A program made the position numbers and the translations under genes. Of a stretch of 15,760 nucleotides of DNA, positions 6,123 to 12,129 are shown piece by piece. Source of the DNA: an uncultured Lachnospiraceae bacterium (lineage in GTDB: Bacteria; Bacillota; Clostridia; Lachnospirales; Lachnospiraceae). The number at the start of each line of letters is the position of its first letter. Within the stretch, counting starts at the first letter, position 1. Under the pieces are notes generated by a model. It saw nothing but the letters and a program-made list of their open reading frames with translations, had not been told where the DNA came from and ran no database searches. The stretch is from positions 1 through 15,760 of the forward strand of contig CAKRJM010000032.1 in NCBI GenBank assembly GCA_934351765.1. The letters run 5' to 3'.

Positions 6123-7445
6123 TTATTTCAGCCGGTATGTTTTTCCTGCTCCCCGCCCGTTGATTTCGAGCAATCCGCGTTCATTCATCTGGCGGGTCAG
6201 CAGATAAGCTCTCGTCTTTTTGATATTCAGCAATTCCTGCAACTCTTCGTCATTCATTTCTCCATATTCTCGAAGATAATCCAGAACAATTTTCATCTGC
6301 GGGGTAACAGCAGAATCCGCAATCTCATTATCCGCCTTTTTAATTTGGTCAGTCTGCTCAGATGAAGCGGCATTCATATTCGGCAGCAGCAATTTGAACG
6401 TATTATGGGTCACTTCAATCTTCGGCTGAACCGGACAAGATTTATACAGCGCATAAATCTTACGGATCCCCGTACCATAAGATTCAATCAAACGCAGCCG
6501 ATGAAAAATCTCTGCCAGCCTGCGGTTCCGCGGCTGGGAAATACCACTGCGAATATCCTCTGCCGACAGCCCCGGCAGCAATCCGCCGATGGAAATAAAT
6601 TCCATGCACTCATCATTGACATTGATAATGATACTGCCGCTGTAACTGTAATCCCGATGAACAAAAGCATTCAATAATGCTTCACGAATTGCTGCCTCAG
6701 GATAATCGGATTTGTCAACCCGTTCCAGTCCCTGAAACCTCGAAGCTGTCCGATTACATAATGCAAGATAAGCATAACTGTCATCAAGCTGCTTAAAAAT
6801 CGATCCGCCAAATTCCCTTGCATCTTTAAAAGTAAGATTCTCCGAATCACCAAACACAGCGATCTTCGTAGTATGATGACACTGATCGGAAAGAATCTGC
6901 GCCAGATTGGTATACTGATCATCATGAATATTCCGTAATCCCAACGCGATAAACTTATCTTCCGAAAACACAACTTTATATCGTTTAAATGCTGCTTTCG
7001 CCTCCTCAAAAGTCAGATCCTGCTGCATGGTACGCATTTCCTCAAATACATCTCCATCCGAATCCTTGATCATCTGCCTGATCTGCTCCGGAGACGCCTG
7101 TACACTGGCTGCTCCTTGACGCACATATACCCCGGCCGGTTTAATCCCCTTTCCTTTTAAATAATACGGCTTATAACTCCCCTCGCCAATCTCAATGCGA
7201 ATCACGTGGTTATCCTGCAGTACATAGCGTACAAACATCGTCACATCCGGCTGGATGGCATCCCGGATTCCATTAGTCAGACGTGTATAGGTTTCATCTA
7301 CCGAATCAATGCCAACCACTTTCCCCTGATCATCAATTCCAATATAAATCACACCGCCTTCTGTGTTGGCAAACGCAATGACTTCCTTGTAAATTTCATC
7401 TGTCAGCCTGGATTTATATTCCATACGTTCACTTTCATATTCCAT
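6123..7445 (-). CDS. AlbA_2 (Schlafen-like) / HATPase_c_4 putative transcriptional regulator
   Basis: This 440-residue protein has the COG2865 architecture. Residues about 8-125 are the AlbA_2 (formerly AAA_4) domain (EYKS at 9-12, FANTEGGVIYIGIDDQGKVV at 26-44). Residues about 245-355 are a GHKL-type HATPase_c_4 domain (AIREALLNAFVHRDYS; NRRLAEIFHRLRLIESYGTG). Residues about 383-440 form a winged helix (MNDEELQELLNIKKTRAYLL). Members are annotated as ATP-binding regulators or RNA-binding proteins and are frequent in accessory regions; biochemical roles are poorly defined. A GTG at 7454 overlaps the ribosome binding site, so the ATG at 7445, 8 nt after GGAGG, is the start. It has its own promoter and two upstream palindromes, suggesting autoregulation. 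Confidence 0.85.
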   Translation of the reverse strand: MEYESERMEYKSRLTDEIYKEVIAFANTEGGVIYIGIDDQGKVVGIDSVDETYTRLTNGIRDAIQPDVTMFVRYVLQDNHVIRIEIGEGSYKPYYLKGKGIKPAGVYVRQGAASVQASPEQIRQMIKDSDGDVFEEMRTMQQDLTFEEAKAAFKRYKVVFSEDKFIALGLRNIHDDQYTNLAQILSDQCHHTTKIAVFGDSENLTFKDAREFGGSIFKQLDDSYAYLALCNRTASRFQGLERVDKSDYPEAAIREALLNAFVHRDYSYSGSIIINVNDECMEFISIGGLLPGLSAEDIRSGISQPRNRRLAEIFHRLRLIESYGTGIRKIYALYKSCPVQPKIEVTHNTFKLLLPNMNAASSEQTDQIKKADNEIADSAVTPQMKIVLDYLREYGEMNDEELQELLNIKKTRAYLLTRQMNERGLLEINGRGAGKTYRLK

Positions 7446-7474
7446 ATACTGCACCTCCGATCCATCTTATTTTT

Positions 7475-7502
7475 ATTATATCCCGTTTTTCACTTTTTTC
7501 AA
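7475..7502 (-). promoter_or_regulatory. Sigma-A promoter of the AlbA_2 gene
   Basis: On the minus strand TTGAAA (7502-7497), a 16-bp spacer and TATAAT (7480-7475) form a near-consensus promoter. Initiation near 7468 gives a leader of about 22 nt before the ATG at 7445. A GTGAA half-site resembling the upstream palindromes lies inside the spacer. Confidence 0.68.
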
Positions 7503-7510
7503 TGCCGAAA

Positions 7511-7554
7511 GTGAATATTCACCTTTCATTCACTCTTTGCAGTGAATATTCACT
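7511..7554. promoter_or_regulatory. Two GTGAATATTCAC palindromes, likely operator pair
   Basis: GTGAATATTCAC occurs as a perfect palindrome at 7511-7522 and again, extended to AGTGAATATTCACT, at 7541-7554. A half-site ATTCACT lies between them (7528-7534). The centres are 31 bp apart, close to three helical turns. They sit near -48 and -79 relative to the predicted AlbA_2 transcript start, so activation or cooperative control of that gene is likely. The binding protein is unknown; the AlbA_2 protein itself is a candidate. Confidence 0.65.
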
Positions 7555-7563
7555 CTGCGGTGG

Positions 7564-7576
7564 GCCGCAAAGCGGC
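7564..7576. repeat. Small perfect hairpin GCCGC-AAA-GCGGC
   Basis: GCCGC and GCGGC form a 5-bp stem with a 3-nt loop between the AlbA_2 operators and the rpsR terminator. No T-tract follows, so function is unclear. The 250-nt gap 7446-7695 contains only the regulatory and terminator elements listed here. Confidence 0.3.
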
Positions 7577-7613
7577 AATCTTCCATTCCGCCGCAGTGCG
7601 ATCCCCGCGGAGT

Positions 7614-7654
7614 GTTTTTATTTCATAGGACGAACTTTCCGCTGAAATAAAAAC
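7614..7654. repeat. 12-bp inverted repeat built on the terminator T-tract
   Basis: GTTTTTATTTCA (7614-7625) and TGAAATAAAAAC (7643-7654) are perfect inverted copies separated by 17 nt. The right copy is the T-tract of the rpsR terminator as read on the minus strand. In a read-through minus transcript the T-tract would be sequestered in this second stem. Confidence 0.5.
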
Positions 7655-7680
7655 AGCGGGGCGCCGAAGCGTCCCGCCAG
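7645..7680 (-). terminator. Rho-independent terminator of rpsF-ssb-rpsR
   Basis: On the minus strand a stem GCGGGACGC / GCGCCCCGC (7677-7669 with 7664-7656, one A-C mismatch) closes a TTCG tetraloop and is followed by TGTTTTTATTT. It lies 16 nt after the rpsR stop and should end the ribosomal operon before the AlbA_2 promoter. Confidence 0.85.
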
Positions 7681-7695
7681 TTTTATTTCCGGATC

Positions 7696-7959
7696 TTACT
7701 CCATTGTATAAGGCATCAGTGCAACGTGTCTTGCTCTCTTGATCGCAACCGTCAGGGCACGCTGATGCTTTGCGCAGTTTCCAGTGATTCTTCTGGGAAG
7801 GATCTTTCCTCTCTCAGATACGTATCTCTTTAACTTTGCAACGTCCTTGTAATCGATAACACCGTTCTTATCTCCGCAGAATACACAAACCTTTTTTCTT
7901 CTGCGTCCGCCTCTCCTCTTCATAGGAGAATCTGCTCTATCGCCTTTTGTATAAGCCAT
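7696..7959 (-). CDS. rpsR: 30S ribosomal protein S18
   Basis: This is an 87-residue small-subunit protein that partners S6 on the 30S platform. The core [40 protein letters not shown] and ARHVALMPY is unmistakable. CVFC together with NCAKH gives the C+ form with a potential zinc ribbon. The frame is open to 7977, but AAGGAGG 8 nt upstream of 7959 and the start MAYTKGD fix the start. It is the last gene of rpsF-ssb-rpsR, 39 nt after ssb, with a strong terminator behind it. Confidence 0.98.
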   Translation of the reverse strand: MAYTKGDRADSPMKRRGGRRRKKVCVFCGDKNGVIDYKDVAKLKRYVSERGKILPRRITGNCAKHQRALTVAIKRARHVALMPYTME

Positions 7960-7998
7960 GGTTAAAACCTCCTTCATCTCATATCATCGTAACTGGTT

Positions 7999-8460
7999 TT
8001 AGTTAAACGGGAGACCTTCGTCTTCTACTCCATCGGGGATGTTCATAAACCCATCATCGACCGCACTGCTGGGCTGGGGTCTGGATTCCTGACGGTAAGA
8101 AGAACCTCCGCCGTTCTGTGCAGCAGCGCTCTTGCTCTCTGCAAACTCCTGATCCTCCACCACAACATCGGTGGTATATACCTTCTGACCATCCCGGTTG
8201 GTATAGCTTCCCGTCTGGATACGGCCGGTCACTACGATCTTGGTTCCCTGATGAAGATACTTCTCAGCGAACTCTGCGCTTCTTCCGAAAGCGACACAGG
8301 AAATGAAATCAGCAGACTGATCATTTCCGCCGTTTCCGCTGCGGCTGAATCTGCGGTCTACCGCCAGTGTGTATCTGGCGATCGCCATTGCGTTCTCCCC
8401 CTGGGAGTAACGGATATCGGGTTCTCTGGTCAGACGACCCATGAGCATGACTTTATTCAT
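7999..8460 (-). CDS. ssb: Single-stranded DNA-binding protein
   Basis: This 153-residue protein binds single-stranded DNA as a tetramer during replication, repair and recombination. The OB fold covers residues 1-105 (MNKVMLMGRLTREPDIRYSQ; ISCVAFGRSAEFAEKYLHQG; GRIQTGSYTNRDGQKVYTTD). A Gly/Ser/Gln-rich disordered linker follows, then the acidic tip EDEGLPFN, which recruits partner proteins. The tip has an extra Asn after the usual terminal Phe. AGAGGAG precedes the ATG. Its place between rpsF and rpsR is the standard Firmicutes arrangement. Confidence 0.98.
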   Translation of the reverse strand: MNKVMLMGRLTREPDIRYSQGENAMAIARYTLAVDRRFSRSGNGGNDQSADFISCVAFGRSAEFAEKYLHQGTKIVVTGRIQTGSYTNRDGQKVYTTDVVVEDQEFAESKSAAAQNGGGSSYRQESRPQPSSAVDDGFMNIPDGVEDEGLPFN

Positions 8461-8481
8461 GTAATCTCCTCTTTTCCCTGA

Positions 8482-8769
8482 TTACGCGTCCTGTCTTACG
8501 CACAAATATCTGATTACAGGCTCCATGATACGAATATGGTTTTCCACTTCGTTAGGGCAGTTAGAATCAGACTCGAACTGAATGAAATAGTAGAATCCCT
8601 CTTTCATCTTCTGGATCTCGTAAGCAAGTCTCTTCTTGCCCCATTCATCCACGTTTGTGATGGTGCCGCCGAAACGGGTAATGTAGCCCTTTACTTTTTC
8701 TAAAGCGGCTGCTTTGTCTTCCTCTTCAAGCTTTGCACTCAGCACAACTGCTAATTCATACTTGTTCAT
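8482..8769 (-). CDS. rpsF: 30S ribosomal protein S6
   Basis: This is a 95-residue small-subunit protein that forms a heterodimer with S18. The start MNKYELAVVLSAKLEEE and the blocks VDEWGKKRLAYEIQK and EGFYYFIQFES are diagnostic. AAAGGAGG precedes the ATG. It is the first gene of the rpsF-ssb-rpsR operon. A sigma-A promoter (8848-8876) and a leader hairpin that may bind the S6:S18 complex lie upstream, so autogenous control is likely. Confidence 0.98.
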   Translation of the reverse strand: MNKYELAVVLSAKLEEEDKAAALEKVKGYITRFGGTITNVDEWGKKRLAYEIQKMKEGFYYFIQFESDSNCPNEVENHIRIMEPVIRYLCVRQDA

Positions 8770-8794
8770 GCTGTTTACCTCCTTTTGGTCTCTG

Positions 8795-8820
8795 GCCCCC
8801 TGTCTGTTTCACCGGGGAGC
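8795..8820 (-). promoter_or_regulatory. Candidate S6:S18-binding leader (rpsF leader motif)
   Basis: In the 5' leader of rpsF, GCTCCCC (8820-8814) pairs with GGGGGC-type sequence (8800-8795), with a bulged base, around a loop GGTGAAACAGACA. The CCCCGG junction supplies the CCG triplet that characterises the S6:S18-binding rpsF leader known in many bacteria. The stem ends 25 nt before the start codon. The match is by position and the CCG feature; no covariance search was run. Confidence 0.5.
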
Positions 8821-8847
8821 AAGGAATAAATACTGTCACAAATCTAG

Positions 8848-8876
8848 ATTTTATCATGCTTTCCCCTGTTTGGCAA
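8848..8876 (-). promoter_or_regulatory. Sigma-A promoter of rpsF-ssb-rpsR
   Basis: On the minus strand TTGCCA (8876-8871), a 17-bp spacer and TAAAAT (8853-8848), with TG one base upstream of the -10, form a strong promoter. The start near 8841 gives a leader of about 70 nt, long enough for the hairpin at 8795-8820. Confidence 0.7.
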
Positions 8877-8880
8877 GCAC

Positions 8881-8920
8881 TTTTTATGTTCCTTTTTTCG
8901 GTATTTTTTATGTTCCTTTT
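8881..8920. repeat. 16-bp direct repeat at the 3' end of the DUF951 gene
   Basis: TTTTTATGTTCCTTTT occurs at 8881-8896 and 8905-8920, a 24-bp period. The right copy covers the last codons and stop of the DUF951 gene (Lys-Gly-Thr-stop on the minus strand). The left copy lies in the gap before the rpsF promoter. It appears to be a small tandem duplication. Confidence 0.55.
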
Positions 8921-9111
8921 ACTTCGGTTCCGTCGGCCCGCTTATGTCCGCGGCAGTTTTTCTCCACCAGCTTTCGCGGCACCATGATCATGTGGCCGCA
9001 GCCCATGCACTTTAACCTGAAATCCATACCGACCCGCAGGACCTCCCATTCGCTGCTGCCACAGGGGTGGGGTTTTTTCAGTTTTACAATATCTCCAAGC
9101 TGAAAATCCAT
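8908..9111 (-). CDS. DUF951 family protein
   Basis: This is a 67-residue protein recognisable from MDFQLGDIVKLKKPHPCGSS, EWEVLRVGMDFRLKCMGCGH and MVPRKLVEK. Three cysteines (Cys17, Cys35, Cys38, the last two in KCMGCGH) and a histidine suggest a small beta-rich, possibly zinc-binding, fold. The family is widespread in Firmicutes and uncharacterised; some relatives are described as YyzM-like. AGGAGG precedes the ATG. It starts 10 nt after the Sir2 gene stop, so it is the last gene of the DUF2156-GNAT-Sir2 operon and lies just upstream of the rpsF promoter. Confidence 0.9.
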   Translation of the reverse strand: MDFQLGDIVKLKKPHPCGSSEWEVLRVGMDFRLKCMGCGHMIMVPRKLVEKNCRGHKRADGTEVKGT

Positions 9112-9121
9112 CTTTTTCCTC

Positions 9122-9838
9122 CTATAAAAACATGCCCAGAGTCTCTCCGATGGGCGCCTTGATGATCAGATCTGCCCGGCCGTCCATGGATGTCGCACTC
9201 TTGTTGATCAGAACCAGCTTTTTCCCATGATAATAATCGATCAGGCCGGCCGCCGGATAGACTGTCAGCGAGGTTCCTCCGATGATCAGCATCTCTGCCG
9301 CTGCGATCCGCGCGATAGCCCGCTGCATGGTTCCGTAATCCAGTGCTTCCTCATAAAGCACCACATCCGGCTTCACCACCGCACCGCAGGAGCAAAGCGG
9401 AATCCCCTTTGCATGACGCACATATTCCTCATCATAAAATTTCCCGCAGCGGATACAGTAATTGCGGAGCACCGATCCGTGGAGCTCCAGGACCTCCTTA
9501 CTGCCTGCCTTCTGGTGCAGCCCGTCAATGTTCTGGGTGATCACCGACTTCAGTTTTCCCTCCTGTTCCAGCTTCGCCAGTGCCAGATGCGCCTTGTTTG
9601 GCTCTGCCTCCGGAAAAAGCATCTTTTTTTTATAAAACCGGAAAAACTCCTCCGTATGCCGCTCGAAAAAGGTATGGCTTAAAATCGTCTCCGGCGGATA
9701 TTCATACTCCTGATTATACAGCCCGTCCACACTCCGAAAATCCGGGATATGGCTCTCCGTAGACACACCGGCGCCTCCGAAGAATACGATATTGTCACTT
9801 TCCATGACCCACTGCTTCAACTGTTCCCGCTCATCCAT
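9122..9838 (-). CDS. Sir2 family NAD-dependent protein deacylase
   Basis: This 238-residue sirtuin removes acyl groups from protein lysines, consuming NAD. Seen are the Rossmann motif GGAGVSTESHIPDFRS (21-36), the NAD/ribose motif TQNIDGLHQKAG (101-112), catalytic His120 in ELHGS, zinc ligands Cys128, Cys131, Cys149 and Cys151, and GGTSLTVYPAAGL (187-199) with INKSAT. All catalytic and zinc positions are intact. The frame is open to 9871, but GAAAGGAGAG just upstream and the usual start MDEREQLKQW favour 9838. It lies 62 nt after the GNAT gene and 10 nt before DUF951. An acetyltransferase and a deacylase in one operon suggest a shared target or acyl-CoA balance, which is inference. Confidence 0.95.
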   Translation of the reverse strand: MDEREQLKQWVMESDNIVFFGGAGVSTESHIPDFRSVDGLYNQEYEYPPETILSHTFFERHTEEFFRFYKKKMLFPEAEPNKAHLALAKLEQEGKLKSVITQNIDGLHQKAGSKEVLELHGSVLRNYCIRCGKFYDEEYVRHAKGIPLCSCGAVVKPDVVLYEEALDYGTMQRAIARIAAAEMLIIGGTSLTVYPAAGLIDYYHGKKLVLINKSATSMDGRADLIIKAPIGETLGMFL

Positions 9839-9900
9839 CTGTCTGCTCTCCTTTCTGTCCGGCAAACACATTCCGTCTTCTGATTTTCCTGATTTTCCTT

Positions 9901-11025
9901 CTATACGATCTCATTGATAAACGGCGCCCGGCAGGTCTGCACCTGCTTCGGGAATCCTTCCGTCCGATTTCCAAGGAGCCAGGAAACCAGCTCCGCCTCG
10001 GTACAGAAAACCGTTTTTGCATCATGGTTCCCGCTTCCGGATTTTTCCGCGCGGCTTCCGTGCTCCGACAGCTGCCACCGGTAAACGCCGCTGTTTTCCG
10101 GAATCAGCGCGTCCGTCAGATGAAGCTCCAATTCCAGCTTCCCTTTTTTCGACCGAAACAGCTCCAGAAATCGTCCTGCATGGCAGATCCGCGCCATAAT
10201 GACCGGTTTCTTTTCCTCCATTGGGAACGATGCCCCCATGACCGGAATCTTCACCTCGGGGACCGGCCCGTCAACCGGCTGGTTCTGTCCATTCCCGACG
10301 ATTTCTGAAACCGCCGCTCTCAACACTGCCTTACCATCCTCCGGCAATGACAGGATTTCCCGGATCTCCGGATTTTTCCCGCCCCAGAACGGAACAAGAC
10401 CGATGATCCTGTCCTGCTCCCGCACCTGAATCAATCCGCCGCTCTCACTCTTCAGCTCAGCCAAAAGCATTCGATAATAGGAAGCATCCCGCCTGGTATA
10501 GCAATCGGAAATATGCGGAAGCACACGGTCGGAAAACTCCAGGATTTCCGACATGCTCCGTTCCGGATCCTGCTGCACCTTTGCAGTGATCCGATCCGGC
10601 GCTGAACTGATTTCCGTCCCCGCATTTGCCGCATAAACAAACCGAAATCCAAACGGATCATAAATCTCCTCCGCCGCCGGCATGAGATACAAAAACGGAA
10701 GCCCCTCCGTCCGCATATCCTCCAGGCTTTTTTTCAACAGCCGCTTCATAAGCCCCTGATGGCGGTACTCCGGCCTGGTTGCCACGGCAATGATATAGCG
10801 GCTCTCCACTTCATGCCCCAGTACCATCAGCCGATATGGATTCAGTTCCAGCATAGAAACCAGCCGATCTTCCTCAAAAATTCCATAGCACTGATTTTCT
10901 TCTGTCTTCCAGCGGTCATAATAATCCAGGAACGCCTCCGAATCCTCTGTAAAAATCTCCCGCCACAGTGCTCTGCAAAGAGGTTTTTCCTGCCGGGAAA
11001 GCCTTCTTGCTATCCAGTCCTTCAC
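9901..11025 (-). CDS. Eis-like GNAT acetyltransferase with SCP2-like C-terminus
   Basis: This 374-residue protein resembles the Eis family (COG4552). The N-terminal GNAT domain carries the acetyl-CoA loop RPEYRHQGLMKRLL (83-96) and the YDPFGFRFV block (122-130). A central second GNAT-like region follows. Residues about 275-374 resemble the SCP2-like C-terminal domain (MARICHAGRF; ELHLTDALIPENSGVYRW), ending in FINEIV; in Eis the C-terminal carboxylate takes part in catalysis. The frame continues upstream inside the DUF2156 gene, but GTG at 11025, two bases after that gene's stop and with GGGAG about 8 nt upstream, is the likely start. Known Eis enzymes acetylate amines such as aminoglycosides or protein lysines; the substrate here is unknown. 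Confidence 0.85.
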   Translation of the reverse strand: MKDWIARRLSRQEKPLCRALWREIFTEDSEAFLDYYDRWKTEENQCYGIFEEDRLVSMLELNPYRLMVLGHEVESRYIIAVATRPEYRHQGLMKRLLKKSLEDMRTEGLPFLYLMPAAEEIYDPFGFRFVYAANAGTEISSAPDRITAKVQQDPERSMSEILEFSDRVLPHISDCYTRRDASYYRMLLAELKSESGGLIQVREQDRIIGLVPFWGGKNPEIREILSLPEDGKAVLRAAVSEIVGNGQNQPVDGPVPEVKIPVMGASFPMEEKKPVIMARICHAGRFLELFRSKKGKLELELHLTDALIPENSGVYRWQLSEHGSRAEKSGSGNHDAKTVFCTEAELVSWLLGNRTEGFPKQVQTCRAPFINEIV

Positions 11026-11026
11026 C

Positions 11027-11932
11027 TTACTTCTCCCTGATCTGATATTTTTTTGCAAATCCGATCGGATTATAGGACTGCTTTGCTTTCCGCAGTCCCG
11101 GCAGCCCCACATCATCCTCCCGGTTTACCAGACTTACTGTTGGAAATTCATGAACCAGGAACTGCTGATTGATGAACGGATACAGACCGCGTATCTCCGG
11201 ATTTGCCTTCTCAATATGAATGATTGCCATATCCTCTGCTTCATTATAGCTGCCCATGGTGAATGCCTCCATCTGGCCATCTACATAGATTCCGCCCATG
11301 CGGACGCCAAGATCACTGCACTGATTCAGAATGCTGTGGATCCCCTCCACCTCCGGATCCAGCGTTCCCTCCATCTGAGCACCTTTCATGGCGCGCCAGC
11401 GGTCCAGGAATTTCCACATATCTCCACGATCGGAACAGCAGAGCGTCCGGTATTCATACCGCCCCTCATACTCTTTCATAAACGCATTCACATGATTCTT
11501 CTTTTTATGATACTTTTTCCCGGCCAGCGTCCGCAGCGCTTCTCCGTCATACAGATAATCTGCCGCATCCGTATTTTCCACCACATCAAACTGCTCCGGA
11601 TCCAGATCCAGGAGCTTTACCGCCTCCTCGTCCGCCAGATAAATCCGAAGCTTCTCGCCCAGCTCCTCATTGAAATAGTTCTTCATATCAAAGAAATAAT
11701 AAGGAAGATCCTCCTCGGTGCACAGCGGCAGCGCCGCAAACGGCACACCGTCCACCTTCATTTTCCACTCCACAGCCTTTTCGTCCACCACGCAGTACTC
11801 TACATGATAATAATCCTTCCATAAAAAGGTATCCAGAAAAACACTGTCACAAGTCTTATTGGATCGCAGTTTATAAAAGCGTGGAAGAATCTCCACATCC
11901 TCCGCTTCGATCTTTTTAAAATTCCATCTCAT
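11027..11932 (-). CDS. DUF2156 / LPG-synthase-C-like aminoacyl or acyl transferase
   Basis: This is a 301-residue soluble protein of the DUF2156 family (COG4866-like), related to the catalytic C-terminal domain of phosphatidylglycerol lysyltransferase (MprF) and built of two GNAT-like folds. Diagnostic blocks are GKKYHKKKNHVNAF (138-151) and LVNREDDVGLPGLRKAK (268-284) followed by SYNPIGFAKKY. No membrane segments are present, unlike MprF. Relatives may transfer an aminoacyl group from aminoacyl-tRNA; the acceptor is unknown. GAGGG about 9 nt upstream supports the start. It is the first gene of a four-gene operon with a near-consensus promoter; its stop precedes the GNAT start by one base. 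Confidence 0.85.
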   Translation of the reverse strand: MRWNFKKIEAEDVEILPRFYKLRSNKTCDSVFLDTFLWKDYYHVEYCVVDEKAVEWKMKVDGVPFAALPLCTEEDLPYYFFDMKNYFNEELGEKLRIYLADEEAVKLLDLDPEQFDVVENTDAADYLYDGEALRTLAGKKYHKKKNHVNAFMKEYEGRYEYRTLCCSDRGDMWKFLDRWRAMKGAQMEGTLDPEVEGIHSILNQCSDLGVRMGGIYVDGQMEAFTMGSYNEAEDMAIIHIEKANPEIRGLYPFINQQFLVHEFPTVSLVNREDDVGLPGLRKAKQSYNPIGFAKKYQIREK

Positions 11933-11999
11933 AATTATCCCTCACATCAATCAGTCTGTCCTTATACTTTCCCGGATCCGGTTCATTTATTTAAATCTT

Positions 12000-12028
12000 A
12001 TTATATAATACCGGCCGGACAAAGTCAA
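12000..12028 (-). promoter_or_regulatory. Sigma-A promoter of the DUF2156-GNAT-Sir2-DUF951 operon
   Basis: On the minus strand TTGACT (12028-12023), a 17-bp spacer and TATAAT (12005-12000) are near consensus. Initiation near 11993 gives a leader of about 60 nt. It is back to back with the LTA-synthase promoter, leaving about 31 bp between the two -35 boxes. Confidence 0.75.
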
Positions 12029-12059
12029 AATCCTGATAATCGTTTTGGTTTAGTGCCCA

Positions 12060-12087
12060 TTGAATTTTCCAAAATATGCTTTATAAT
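12060..12087 (+). promoter_or_regulatory. Sigma-A promoter of the LTA-synthase-like gene
   Basis: TTGAAT (12060-12065), a 16-bp spacer and TATAAT (12082-12087) form a near-consensus promoter. Initiation near 12094 lies downstream of the in-frame ATG at 12076. That excludes the ATG as start and supports TTG at 12130. Confidence 0.7.
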
Positions 12088-12129
12088 ATTAGAGCAGTCT
12101 TTGTAATTCTTTCTATAAGGAGTACCCCA

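Noticed and set aside
11150..11824. A 224-codon plus-strand open frame opposite the DUF2156 gene
   Set aside because: Its composition is antisense-like and it has no ribosome binding site or motif, whereas the minus-strand gene shows conserved DUF2156 blocks.
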